In this document: one piece after another, positions 36,902 to 48,579 of the stretch
How the letters are laid out: each line of letters opens with the position of its first letter
Numbering within the stretch: the first letter of the stretch is position 1
DNA from: Colocasia esculenta
Lineage: Eukaryota > Streptophyta > Magnoliopsida > Alismatales > Araceae
Length of the DNA: 64,000 nucleotides
NCBI GenBank assembly: GCA_014218235.1
Contig: CM024761.1
Location: 94,795,648 to 94,859,647, forward strand
Direction of reading: 5' to 3'
Made by a program: the position numbers and the translations under genes
The notes under the pieces: generated by a model
Databases searched by the model: none
What the model saw: the letters and a program-made list of their open reading frames with translations, nothing else
Told to the model about the DNA's origin: nothing

Positions 36902-37191
36902 CTAGTTTATGTGTCTAGGATTGAGTCAAGTCCTGTTATCTTGCTTTGAGTCTTGTCCTGTTCTAAGTTAACTTGTTTTTAGATGGTCATTATGCAAACT
37001 CTTTCCCTTCTACTGTTCTTCTTTCCATTAGCACTTCATGTACTGTGTATGCTTAATGAACAATCAATGTCAAACCCTGTTCTTTGCCTACTAATGTGTG
37101 TATGATGTACCCTTTTGGATGTTGTCAAAAGGGGGAGAAACTCAATTATACACTAATTGATTAATTTTGTCATCATAAAAAAGCGGGAGAA
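36902..37191 (+). other. Spacer with tandem polypurine tracts
   Basis: AAAAGGGGGAGAA (about 37127-37139) and AAAAAAGCGGGAGAA (about 37177-37191, adjoining the LTR) form two tracts about 50 bases apart. Sirevirus II has the same arrangement (45129-45140 and 45183-45194, complement). Multiple polypurine tracts are, from memory, described for Sireviruses. Confidence 0.8.
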
Positions 37192-38519
37192 TGTTGGGTT
37201 CACATTCTAACTTAAATGACAACATGTTTTTGATGATGAACAATGTTAATTGAGTTTATGTACAATGTGAATTGAGCTTAATACCTGATGCAATAACTTG
37301 ATACATACTTCATTCTATGTGTTCCTAATATCTCACTAACTAAGTACATTCATGTAGGAGAGATACTATACAAGACATGTACCAAAGTCAAGCTCAAAAG
37401 ATCAAGAAAAGCAACAGAACAAGGTACCTGTCGACAGCATCAAGTGTCCCTGTCGATAGATCTGTACAATCAGCAACTATGTGTTCTGAAAGACAAGCCC
37501 CTGTCGACAGCAACGGCCTTGTCGACAGATTCATACAGTCAGAAGCCAGTGTTCTGAAAGAACAAGTGCCTGTCGACAGCACAAAGTCGCCTGTCGACAG
37601 ATGCACACAGTGAATGCTTTCGCTGAACATCCAGAGTTCTGGAACTGGGAACACTGTTAGCTCCTGTCGACAGGAGAAGTATGACCAGTCGACAGACGTA
37701 CAGAATCTTCAGAAACGGAAAGTTTCAAATTTACTAAACTTGGTGTTTCCTACTAACACGTCTCTCCATTTGTAAACATCACTATATAAGCAACTTTCTA
37801 AAGTTAATCTTGGACAGAAGCAGCCTCCAACCAAGAACCCTAAAAATCTCTCAAGAGAAGACCTGTTCTGCTGCTCTGCTTCAACCTACCGCCCAGAACC
37901 GAGAAGAGAAGTCTTCCCAGCAGAGGTGAAGCCTGAACGTTGTGGATTCAAGTATCTTCATCAAAGTGTGATCATCAAGACGGAGCTTGAAGTCCAGTTA
38001 GACGTTCACAAGAAGAGTTTACAATCTGGATTTGTTCTTCAACTCTAAAACTCTTCTCTGTTCTACTTTTACAAATCCGTGTGTGTGTTGTGGTGTCTCA
38101 AGCAGTCCTTGTGCTTGATTCACGTGTGGGTGTTGATCTGATCATGGTTGCACATCAGATAACACGTGTGTGTGAGTTGTAGTTGTTGAACTAGCTCATA
38201 AGCAGGTTGTTCTGCGTGTGTGTGTGGCCCGTGGATGTAGGATACACAAGTTGTGTACTCCGAACCACGTAAATCATCGTGTCTTGTGGTTTGCACGAGT
38301 ATACGGTAGATGTTTGGTAAGTATGGCATCTCTACGCACGTTTGATAATCTATTTTCTACCTGTAATCAAGTCACACACATCCACACTTAGCTTAAAACT
38401 CTGCTATTGTTTTAACAGTCAGTGTTCTTGCAAAAAGAAGGTGATAAGTGTTTTAATTGATAGTAATCTATTCAACCCCCCTTCTAGATTACCATATTGG
38501 GAATTCCGCAAACCCTTCA
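37192..38519 (+). repeat. Sirevirus I 3' LTR
   Basis: Begins TGTTGGG and ends CCCTTCA. It contains a palindrome array (37428-37695) and an intact TATA box TATATAA at 37783-37789, 88 bp after the last palindrome. Confidence 0.93.
37428..37695 (+). promoter_or_regulatory. Palindrome array in Sirevirus I 3' LTR
   Basis: Copies start at 37428, 37450, 37501, 37519, 37570, 37591, 37664 and 37686. Steps match the 5' LTR except 18 instead of 21 bp at 37501-37519, where a few bases have been lost. Confidence 0.75.
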
Positions 38520-40491
38520 ACCCCGTCGCGTTCTGAACGTGATGAAGCGCTCCGTCGCTACCTTGCTGCCTGATCTGACTGCCCCATCGCGTTCTTCACA
38601 TCCTAGTGTCGCATTCTGTTCCCGACCCATTGCGATACTTACGGGGATCCGTCGAGACCTGACCATTGGGTCTGACCGCCCTATCGCCTTCTTCATATGC
38701 ACCTGCGCGATCTCAAGATTTTGCATTAAATCCCCACTTATTTTCTTACAAATTTAACCGCTATACCCGAGTTCTGGTTAACATGATATTTAGTGTGTAA
38801 TTCACATGTTTTGGGTCTGATCATTGCATGGTGGTTATTTTAAAGGCTTAAAAGTGATTAACCCATTTAAAAGCTTTAATTACATGAATGCTATTCTAAT
38901 TGCTCCTTAAATGTTATGATCCATTCATGCAACTCATGATTTAATCTCTCCATTATTCTACCATGTTTTAAATGATAATTATCGTTCTTAAATCTTACAA
39001 GCCCATGTGTAGTTAAATGCATTGTTCAATTCATGCCATCATGTTAAGTGCTTTTTCCGCGAGTTTGAAACCGATGGTTTGAGAATTGGGACACGCGTAC
39101 ATCACTACACACTTACACGTCTAGGCAACCCTTTCTTGGGGATTTGGAAGCTCTCTACCGGTCATTCTAAATCGGTAGACTAGTGACCTTTTCTTTAAGG
39201 CCTCCGTAAATCTCCTCTGACCATGGATTCCCACATGGCCGACGAGTTGGTTGTACCATTGAAGTTCCCTGGAGATAGCGTGCACTTCCTCTCTCATCTT
39301 GTTCTTGTGAGTGTGAATTACAAAGTAGACTAAAGTCGTTAATGTGAAGATTGAACTAAATTGTAAATAGTACCGTTATGCTGCCGAATTTATCTCTTGA
39401 CCATTGTTATCATGAAATCATGTTCAATTACTTATTACTAGTTCTCATCATCATCATGAACATAACATTACACATCTTACTTATTGAAACTCTCATTGGC
39501 CATTATAAATGATTGTGGGTATCTACATTTAAAATTTAAGTGAGATGCTGACCGGGCACGACGAGTGTCCAAGGGCTCCAGTCTTGCCCCAATGATAGAG
39601 AGTCATAAATATACTGTTAACCATGGGGTATAATAATTACTGGCGTTGCATCTGCGCTGGGAGTCGTGTGTGTCGTGTTGAATGATAGATACAATAACCA
39701 CATACACGTGTCCTGGTGTACATTCTTGATGGACCTTTTCTTGGTGTACATTAGTGTCTACGTGCCTGATTAGTGTTACATGATCGTGCTCATGCGTGCT
39801 TGCTTGCTTGCGTGATATGGCCATCCTGCATTTAATGCAATTAGTGATAACTTGCGTTCTTGACATCAAGTGAATTCTTGTGTGCTTATACAAAGTGATC
39901 TATTGCTAGTTCTATCTTGTCATCCTGTTCAAAATCGTGTTCTATCAATATCACTCTATCTAGCTTGTTCATGTATCATGTTTTAACGAGTTTTATTCGT
40001 ACTCGCATATCATTCATCGTGCTTACCTAGTTCTAAATTACTAATCACTTATGTCATTGCCCACACATTGAGATATAAATCCTACTGGGCTAGTTTGCTC
40101 ATCCCCTACTTTTACCCAACCTAGGTGACTCTGACATTCAAGAGGAAGAGCAAGTCAAGGATGGGGATGCGTCCGAGTGAATAGCATCCCAACTGTGAGT
40201 CTAGTTTGCTTTGAGTGTTAGATTCATGTAGTAGGAAGTGAGGAATAAATGTACTTTTTCTTTTTATTGAGTCTTAGTCCTGTAATAGTTCCCATTTGGA
40301 ATACAATGAGTTGAGATTTGAATAAAGATTAGTTGAATTCAATATTTGGGCCCTATGATGATGTATGTTGTTATACATTGAGTGCGTTCTAGCTAGAGGC
40401 TTATTTGCTGACTGTTCACGTCTCGAGATATCGACTCGAATTATTTATGAATTATTATTAATATCCGCTACGTAATTCTCGGGACGTGACA
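38520..40491 (+). repeat. Tekay 3' LTR, second part
   Basis: Resumes at the duplicated ACCCC and matches 6734-8706 of the 5' LTR, including the rest of the TGTCGC array (to about 38690) and the leader ORF (39223-39333). It ends GTGACA at 40491 before the GAGAG duplication. Confidence 0.93.
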
Positions 40492-41002
40492 GAGAGTCCT
40501 TAGGGTCTCCAAGAGAGTCCCCCAGCCTCAAATCTCGTCCCAAGGGATTAGGATAGAGCTTAGGGATAAAGATAAACCCATGAGAGGATAAATAGGAGGT
40601 GGTTGCGGAGGCTGCATGCACAGCTGCTGTCGCGGCGTATCGTAGGGCCGCGACATGCTAACACGACGAGGTGGAGCATCACGACATTAAGCTCACGTGC
40701 ATGAGTATGCATGGACTGTCGCGGCGGCTTGCAGGGATGCGACACTGAGACGCGGCACTACGATGCGTCGCGACTATAAAATCGAATAATTGTGAATTAT
40801 CAACCAACCACATGAAAGGATAAGAGTTATTAATGGCCAAGGACTCTCTCAATTTGATAATGGGCGGGATTTCAAGGCAATTTAAATTGTTAATGGGCTC
40901 AAAACAAGGCTAATGATGGGCTCAAGGTGAGTGACCAATTAGGGGCTCACTAAAATAGCAACAAATATGGTTCAACTCATTAGTCAGAACCGGGTGTCTA
41001 CA
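40492..41002 (-). mobile_element. Tat-like 3' LTR, right part
   Basis: Read on the minus strand it begins TGTAGACACCCGG at 41002, a typical plant gypsy LTR start, directly preceded by a purine-rich tract (41003-41020). GTCGCGG/CGCGAC words cluster at about 40625-40780. It continues beyond the Tekay insertion at 1-862. Confidence 0.6.
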
Positions 41003-41020
41003 CATTGCCCCTCCTTGGCT
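41003..41020 (-). other. Tat polypurine tract
   Basis: The complement, GCCAAGGAGGGGCAATG, is purine-rich and adjoins the LTR start, defining minus orientation for this element. Confidence 0.55.
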
Positions 41021-42371
41021 TCCACTTTGCAAGGGAATGAAGCAGAAGTGGAGTGGAGGTGTCACGAAGCGACGGCGGAACGGAAATGATGCGGAGTGGA
41101 CTGAAAAGTGGGAGCCAAGGTAAAGAGACACCCGATGTAACCAACAAGCAATTGGAATCTTTGTGAAAGCCCAAAGTTAGCTGTTCGAGTAGAATGCAAA
41201 GAAAAGCACAAGTCTGGACGAGAAGGAGAAAAAAAAAAAGAAGGACGATCAACCCCTCGATTGAGAGGTACCTTAGCCGATTGGCCTGCAGGTTTCGTTT
41301 TGGAGGGACATGTGCATGCCAAGTAGGTAACTCATGACTCTGTCCTGGGAGCGATTCGCAACCAAAACGGATCAAAGAAATAAAATGGAAATTGGATAGG
41401 TAATCCAGACAGGGAAATTCTTGTCAAACTGACGGGAACAACTCACTCAGAGGCAAACCTTCTGATTCGGAGTGTAATTGGATTTCTTGGTTTGAGATAT
41501 GAAGGATGATTGGGCACTCAACAAGGTTTCATCAATAGTCAGGAATGAGTTATGAAAGCTCAAAGACCTATATGATGCATGCTGGGTTAAAAGAAAAGAA
41601 ATCATCAAAACAAATGCAAAGAAAAGGAGAAAATGGAAAATACATCAAGGATAATAATGTAAAGTCGAATAAGAACGGGTCAAGAGACTACCTACAACCG
41701 TAGTGCAGTTCTGAATCCATTGTCCCTGAACTTATCCAACTCAACGGCTTGTCCAACGATTAACAATGTGCACCTAGATTATCAGTGTTTTTGGTAAAGG
41801 GGAACTCCAATCCCAGAGCACATTGAGAACCAGCCGGTCCTTTAAATGGTATAATAGCTAGAATACCATATAGTAATGCGGGGGAGTAAGGGAAGAAATG
41901 TTTACCTGACTTACCTATGATGACCTCTTTTCATAATTTTTTGATTTTTTGATTTCTTAATTTTTTTTTGACAAGAAGCAGACATAATAAGCACAAAATA
42001 ATAATATATACACAGACATGACCAAACAAAGCAAAGACATGGGGATAACACAAATGATAGAGAGGCGACGGCCTAGGTGACCGCGACATAGTCGCGGCGC
42101 CCCGCCATGTCGCGACCTGGTCGCGTCATATCACGGCGTCGCGACTCGGCCTGAGCCCTGGAAATGCAGAAGACTCAAGTTTATATCTATCCTAGGGCTT
42201 CTAGATTACCACTAGGACTCCTAAACCTCTCCTAATCTTATCCTAAGACCTAGTTGCAGGGTTAGGATGGGTTTGCACCTACCTAAGCTCTATAAGAGGA
42301 GAGTTTGGGGGGCTAATCCTGCAGCTAAACCCCTGCTTCACCTACCCTTCAAATACCCTCCTTTTGCAGTC
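41021..42371 (+). other. Tat spacer and presumed promoter of PMD gene 1
   Basis: No gene seen. T-rich stretches occur at 41930-41970. A GTCGCGAC-type cluster spans about 42060-42147. A TATA-like CTATAAGAG at about 42289-42297 lies about 75 bases before the ATG of PMD gene 1. Confidence 0.5.
42060..42147 (+). promoter_or_regulatory. GTCGCGAC cluster upstream of PMD gene 1
   Basis: Repeated CGCGAC, GTCGCGG, GTCGCGAC and GTCGCG words, 140-230 bp before the TATA-like site. A similar cluster precedes PMD gene 2. Confidence 0.5.
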
Positions 42372-43759
42372 ATGAAGAGAAGCTTTTCTACTTTCCATGA
42401 GGACATCCCGCCATATGCCAGACCGAAGGCAGCCCGTGAATCACACGCGGATCTCCAGCGACTCTCCGCCATCTCGGGGCACATATGCACGCGCCCGGAG
42501 CTTCAAGTAAGTGCTCTTTTTTCTTCTCAATTCTGAATTTCTGCTCTATTTTCCCCTGTTTTCTTCTTCTCTTTTCCCTATTCTCAAACTCTTCTTCTTC
42601 AATCACTTCAGTTCTTACCGGGGCAGAGGAGGTTCTCTAAAGTGCCCTGGTTAGCCCCCATGCTTGAATTACTGCCGCCCGCGTCAATCCGGCAATTGAA
42701 GGAGTGGGGACTATCCACGGTGTTCGTCCTTGCCAAGAAATATGATAAAATCGTGCACATGTGGGATAGTATCACGGAGCTCGCGGAACTGTGGCATGCG
42801 CAGATGCATACATTTGTCTTCCCCACGTTCGAGGCCACCATCTTACTGGAGGAGGTGGAGATAATGCTCGGCCTCCCACGGTAGCAGAGGGGTGAGGAGC
42901 TTGCGATCACATACACTGTGACGCCGATCAATTCGTGGAGCATCCTTGCGGAGATTACTATGAGGAAGACTGATTTGCATTCCATGACCAGCGGGATGCA
43001 TGTTCACCTTCTCCCTATTGCACAGTGGATCATCTCTCAATGTAAGCGCAAAACCGGGAATCATATCGCCACGGCTAAGGCGGCCGCAATCTGCATTTGC
43101 GGGGTTATTCTCTTTCCAGCGACGGATGACACGATCTCCTTTGACAACCTTAGCATCATTGATTCCATCTCAGAAGGTATGAGTATTGGCCAGGAGGTTT
43201 TGGGATATCTCTATGCTGGACTTACTTCTGCAGCTACCAGGGGCCCCTTCTATGGCTCGGTCATCGCCCTCGAGCATTGGATGGGTACGCACATTTAGTT
43301 TCGAGCCATGGAGAATCTTGCTACGGAGTGCAAGATAATGCTCCACCATCCACTAGCTTTCATCGGCGGACCTCTCCATATGTCTACTCAAGCCTGGTGC
43401 AAGACTGCTCAAATAAAAGGGCTGAAGGCATGGCGCGATTACTTCAAAAGGATGACTGTGGCCGAATTTGAAATGCGCCCGCGTTTCTTGCGCAACCAGG
43501 TGATCCATCTTCCTTAGCGCACCGGATTGGCCTTGCGACTTCTGGGCAATGATGCCCTGGTTCTCTACAATCCAGATCGCTGCTACCCCCAATGCGGTGC
43601 TGCTCGCACGGTTGTTCCTTTCTTATCGCATTACCCGCCCGTTCAAGAGAGGAAGAGGGGCGACGAGCAGAACGAGCGCGACGTGTGTAGCGCCATTGTC
43701 CATTGGGAAGGATGTGCATTGGGTCTCCTTCAAGCCGAGGTAGTGGAATATGAGGACGT
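42372..43759 (+). pseudogene. PMD gene 1, main part (extra ORF of Tat element)
   Basis: A plant mobile domain (aminotransferase-like) protein. Exon 1 starts MKRSFSTFHED and ends at 42506; a GT-AG intron of 105 bp (42507-42611) joins exon 2 without loss of phase. The domain shows LELLPPASIRQLKEWGLSTV and HTFVFPTFEATILLEEVEIM then LGLP. The frame stays open to the Sirevirus II insertion except for TAG at about 42882, 43296 and 43515, all in CAG-like context. After the insertion it continues at 55101. It lies opposite in strand to the Tat pol, as known for extra ORFs of some plant gypsy elements. The molecular role is unknown; a captured host gene is the alternative. Confidence 0.75.
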
Positions 43760-45126
43760 TGAAGGGTTATGCGGAATAACATAATATGGTAATCTAGAAG
43801 GGGGTTGAATAGATTACGGCAATTTCTATTTACTGATGGCTTCTTTTCGGTGCTACAGCGATCTTAATGAAACTTGATTAGAATTCAATTGAATATAATA
43901 AAGCTTGAGTTGATATAAATGAGAACATGGTATCAAACGTGCGTATGAACAACGTGCCTACCAATCATCTATCGCAAAACGCGAACAAACCACAGGACAC
44001 GATGATTTAAGGTGGTTCGGAGTACACAACTCGTGTATCCTACATCCACCGTCCACACACACACGCAGAAACGACTGCTTATGAGCGAGTTCAATACAGC
44101 AACTCACACACACACACGTTGTCTGATGAACCACGATCAGAACAACCACAATTTCATGGATCAAGCACAAGGGATGCTTGAAACACAACCACACACACAC
44201 AATAGAATGGAAATTGTGAAATGGAGAAGAATTTAGAGTTGGGGAACAAATCCAGTTGGAATTCTTCTCGTGGATCGTCCAGACACTCTTCAAGCTTCGA
44301 TTGGATGTAGACTGATCGATGTAGAAGGTTGAATTAACGACGATCCGGCTTCAACTTCGCATGGATGGTGATTCCACGACGATCTGGGCAGAGGATTGAA
44401 GCAGGGCAGCAAATTGGGGCTTTTCCTCTTGGTCCCTTGGAGGCTCTTGCTTGGGGGCTGCTGCTATGTGAATTTGGCTCCAAAAGGATGCTTATATAGT
44501 GTTAGGTAAAGGTGGGGGTCGTGGAGGAAGGAAACACCCAAATGGGGCCGGAATTAGAATTTCTAAATTTCATGTTTCCGTCGTCAGTCGACAGGTGCAC
44601 TTGCATCTGTCGACAGAGGCACTTAGTCTGAGAACTGGGTTTCAGAAATCTGATCTTCTGTGTGTATCTGTCGATAGGTAATCTGCATCTGTCGACAAGT
44701 GCACTTGCATCTGTCGACAGATGCACTCAGTCTGAGAACTGGGTTTCAGAAATCTGAACTTCTGTGTGTATCTGTCGACAGGTAATCTGCATCTGTCGAC
44801 AGGTGCACTCAGGGATAAAAAAAAACTGAAGTCTGTCTTGGGTTGACCCTGTGTATCTGTCGACACATACCCTGGGCCTGTCGACAGATACACTTCTTTG
44901 ACATTGCCTTGGTCTGTTTGCTCATCTCTTTGATGCTCCATCTTTCATGCTTGTGCACCTACATGTAAATACATTGTTAGTGATATACAGTGGATGATTT
45001 AGCAATATTTAACACAATCACTTTCATGGTGTTTTTAATGTTAGTTAACACATCAATTTTGCATTAAATCAATGTTCAAGAATATTAATGTGATCATCAA
45101 AAACATGATATATTGAAAACCCAACA
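43760..45126 (-). repeat. Sirevirus II 3' LTR
   Basis: Partner of 53841-55095 but 112 bp longer, the extra length lying in the palindrome array. The TATA (complement of TATATA at 44493-44498) is 86 bp from the nearest palindrome. Confidence 0.93.
44585..44887 (-). promoter_or_regulatory. Palindrome array in Sirevirus II 3' LTR
   Basis: Copies of CTGTCGACAG or one-base variants start at 44585, 44607, 44668, 44689, 44711, 44772, 44793, 44857 and 44878. Steps are 22, 61, 21, 22, 61, 21, 64 and 21 bp. The 104-bp repeat period shows an internal tandem duplication relative to the other LTR. Confidence 0.75.
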
Positions 45127-45194
45127 ATCTCCCCCTTTTTGATGATGACAAAAAAATTCAATTGATGCATAATATTGATGTTCTCCCCCTTTTT
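45127..45194 (-). other. Sirevirus II tandem polypurine tracts
   Basis: CTCCCCCTTTTT occurs at 45129-45140 and 45183-45194 on the plus strand, the first adjoining the LTR; the complement is the purine tract. Confidence 0.82.
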
Positions 45195-45423
45195 GACAAC
45201 ATACAAAAAGTGAAGTCATGCACATATAAGAGACGAATAAACATAAACTGTGATTTTTCATTGATTGATCAGTCAAATTACACAGTACAAGAGACATCTA
45301 TTACATGACTCAATAAAATTCAAAAAGTAAGGGAAATAGCATGAGCAAGCACAAAGATAACAGGACTAGTGAGACGAACTCCCAACTAAGACTCTTAACG
45401 GCCTCTAAGGACCCTGAGACCCT

Positions 45424-46650
45424 CTATTCATCGTCATGTCCAGTAGGTGGGGGATGACGGGATCCAGCTCGCTCGGAGTAGAGGTAATCAAGCCGGTCTT
45501 GGATATGCACGTGAGATGCATCCAGAGAGTTGAGGCGAGCATCCACTTGATCAAATCTAGTGTTCAGTTGAGCAAATCCGGAGGTCATCTGTTGATGCAA
45601 TTATGCCAAGTAATCACGAAGAGATTGTTCTTGAGGCACAGGGACATCAGTAATTGTTGAGGTTGATCAGGCATTTGCTCATCCTAAGGTTCTTCATCAC
45701 TGTCTTCATTATCTTCATTGTCTTCATTATCTTCTTCATCAGATGACTCTTCAACACCTTGTTGTTCTTTCCCTTTAAGAGTCCTTGTCACTACACCATC
45801 TACAAACTTGTAGCCCATTCGGTGAGCGGCAGTGAGGTCAAATGCACTGCGGGATTTTAATGAGACGAGCTCACTTGAAGGAATAGGAATGCCAATGAAA
45901 ATTAGAAGAGAGGTGATGGGGCAAGCATATGGCATTGATCTCTTGGTGTTGGAGAAACACCGATGAATGAGGCTTAGCATGAGTTCAGGAAGATTGATTT
46001 CATGACATTTGAGGATGAATATGAACAAAGACTTATGAACCTCAGTGACTAATTCTCGGCTTCCATCCTTCGGGACGATCAAAGTAGTGAAGATATGATG
46101 GATCATCCGGATCAAAGGAGGAAAGGAGTTGGCATTCAAACGAGCAATTTTCTTAGTGGAATCATAAGGTTGCAAAGTGAGAAGTTCATAGTACTCAGAA
46201 GCGGAAGGAGCATAGTTGAAGATTTCAACTCCTGAGTTTGTGATTTGAAGGGCCGTCAAGATATGATTTGCGGTGAGGCGAAAACGAGTGCCTTTCACCG
46301 AAGAGAAAAGATCTCCCTGATCAGAAAGCCCTAGGTTATTGAAAAATTCTGTGACGGCATTTGGAGAGTATTGCAAGTGCGAGTACAGAAAGGATGTCCA
46401 CCCTTGAGTGTCAAAGTAGGGTAGGAGTGAGGGGACATCGATCCTAAGGACTCAAAGTCCACATACCGGGATTGGACGAGTTTCTTGAAGGTGCCGCGTA
46501 CCCGGATGAGATGGAGACCCTGAGGAACAATGAGTTCCGGCAAACGATCTTCGCGATGCTTGCTATGATGTCTGAAGGAGCCCTGGAACTCTCTCCGGCG
46601 TCCGTCGAAGCGTGACGACGGCGAGTGAGAATCTTGGTCTTGGGTGCCAA
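45424..46650 (-). pseudogene. Sirevirus II ORF3 (broken)
   Basis: Same protein family as ORF3 of Sirevirus I, with VTEFFNNLGLSDQGDLFSSV, HILTALQITNSGVEI, MIHHIFTTLIVPKDGS, RSMPYACPITSLLIFIGI, an acidic run (SSDEEDNEDNEDNEDSDEEP) and a C-terminal region resembling the coiled coil. The presumed start codon reads TTG at 46650. Frameshifts occur between about 46540 and 46376, a TAG at 45684, and a further frameshift downstream. The likely natural stop is at 45424-45426. A domain shared by two diverged elements in the same place argues for a real element gene. Confidence 0.82.
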
Positions 46651-48579
46651 TGAAGAAGGAAGTTGCGAATGGCGTTTGGGAAGGGAGAGTGGAGGGATCT
46701 CAGATGAGGAGCAGCGAGATTGTTGGAGACGGATCAGATCTTGAGCCCTGGAGGGGGAAGAGAGGGGTGTGGAGAAGAGGAGGAGGAAATGAAAGGGGAA
46801 ATGGTGGGAAATGGTCGTGGGAAGCCTTTAGAATAGGTTTAGAAGGGATATAGAAAAGAGGCCCCACAGAAATACTTGAACTGGCGCGATGGGTGGCTTC
46901 AAAAATGGGTCTGGGACACCGGCTGTCAACAGATGACCATATGTCTGTCGACAAATAACTTCTTTTTGTCATAAACTTGATTTTGCAAGATTTGTCAAAG
47001 GGTCAAGTGTTCATTTGGCATTTTAGGGTAAAATAGGTGTATGTACAAGATAAAAATGCATATCCATTATGATGAAGACATGACACAATTCTACAATGAT
47101 TTTAAAGTAAAACCGATGAGTTCTTTAATTAGATCATAAAGAACACATTTCACAAAAGCCAGAGAAAATTAAATAACTCTTTTGATTAAGGCCATTGAAG
47201 AAAAACATGCATCCAATAGAGATGATGGTCAGATGAAATTTGAATTAGATGGCCACAAGAACATCTTACCCATAAGAAGCACATCGGACTTGGCCTAAAA
47301 ACATTTTTGGATGCTTCACTCTATTTCTAGTATGATTTTAGGATGTTTAACTAGCGAAGATGGGAACGAGTGGCAATGAGGAGCACTTTCACTTTTTCAT
47401 GTGAAGGTAGACATCTGTGATGCCAATAGCCCCAGTTACTCAATGTGAGTGTCCATCAAGCCATTATATAGAGATAATGAAATAACCTTTTGACGCGAAG
47501 ATCGACATTGGTGATGACCATGTCCCAGGTTACTTAGTGATTTTCATCATTGCTCTACCTCCATCCCATAATTGAAAGATATTCTTTTTGTTTGAAACGT
47601 AGAAATAGGTAGATTTTCTCCCTTTTATTTTGTTTTTAATTTTTGTCAAGTACATGAGATTTCTTTAGGCAAGTGATAATATAGAACATTAAATTCAAGG
47701 ACCTTCTGATTTTTCAAATCATTTTGGATTCATGTTTAATGACAAGGGAGTTATTCAAAGGAGGTTTTTAAAAATCATTTGGTTTGCTCATTGTGTTCAA
47801 AATGATCTAAATAGACCTCAATCAAGTGTTGCATCAAACATCATTTAGACTTGGTTCAGGACTTTGACATGAAGTGGATATGAAAGGTTATATTGCACAA
47901 AACAATCCAATGTTTACCTTCAAATCAAGTAATGAACACTTTCTTGAAAAGTATGAAGAAGGAATGAGAAAATAGTGAGAATGTGTGTATCTGTCGATAG
48001 CAGGAATCTGTCTATTGACAGATGCACACAGATTGATGAATTGAGGTTTTAGTCAGAGCAAGTCTGAGTGTACCTGTCGACAGATGGAATGTGTCTGTCG
48101 ACAGATATGAACAGAGTGGATTTTTCTGGTTTCAGTTTGAGTGCACATGAAGTTCAAGGAAGTGAGGATTAAAAAATTGAAGTGTAGGAAGAATTTCCTC
48201 ATGAAAAAACTCATCTACCCTGAACTTACTCCCCCATAGTGTGTGCACGTGTTGACACAACATCTAGTCAAGGATTCACACAGGCATTTGATACAAGGCA
48301 AACATGTTCATTTCAAGAATATCATACACAAGCACATGGTCACAGAAAAAGCATTGTTTCATGGAGTTAACATGATAAAATGTAAGGAAACTAAAAATTC
48401 TATGTGAAGTACATGACCTTTATATGCAATGGGACTATGGATACTTGGTGGAGAATGTTTCCTCACGCATGGTGATAGTTTCCAAACAAGCCGAACTTGT
48501 TCTTCCACAGTTCACCATTTGATATACCACATAGTCATTTACACATAAAGAGCATGTACTCCAATATGGAGAGTTAGTT
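46651..48579 (-). other. Sirevirus II post-pol spacer
   Basis: No gene seen. Palindrome pairs lie at 46923/46945 (before ORF3), at 47991 with a degenerate partner near 48008, and at 48074/48095. The duplicated GAGTAAC...ATGTC block lies at about 47400-47455 and 47485-47560. Confidence 0.72.

Larger units (their letters stand above)
15163..38519 (+). mobile_element. Sirevirus I (Ty1/copia), full length with nested insertions
   Basis: Begins TGTTGGG, ends CCCTTCA, with target duplication ACCCC (15158-15162 and 38520-38524). LTRs are 1329 and 1328 bp. Order is LTR, primer site, gag, pol (protease-integrase-RT-RNase H), a long spacer, a third ORF, a tandem polypurine tract and LTR. The large coiled-coil gag, the integrase-before-RT order and the third ORF fit the Sirevirus (SIRE/Maximus) lineage. 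All frames are collinear once two later insertions are removed; the only lesions seen are premature stops. Confidence 0.93.
863..40491 (+). mobile_element. Tekay-type chromovirus (Ty3/gypsy), full length with nested insertions
   Basis: The element begins TGTAGCACCCC at 863 and ends GGGACGTGACA at 40491, flanked by the perfect 5-bp duplication GAGAG (858-862 and 40492-40496). It has LTRs, a degenerate tRNA-Met primer site, gag, protease, RT, RNase H, integrase, a C-terminal chromodomain-like segment and a polypurine tract. With insertions removed the two LTRs are about 3737 and 3734 bp. Long LTRs plus the chromodomain point to the Tekay (Del) clade. The coding region is dead, with many amber stops and several frameshifts. 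Confidence 0.93.

Noticed and set aside
42372..43759. PMD gene 1 as an ordinary host gene
   Set aside because: It lies between a Tat integrase and a gypsy polypurine tract/LTR on the opposite strand, with a second PMD gene beside it, and carries stops. An element gene is more likely, though a captured host gene cannot be excluded.
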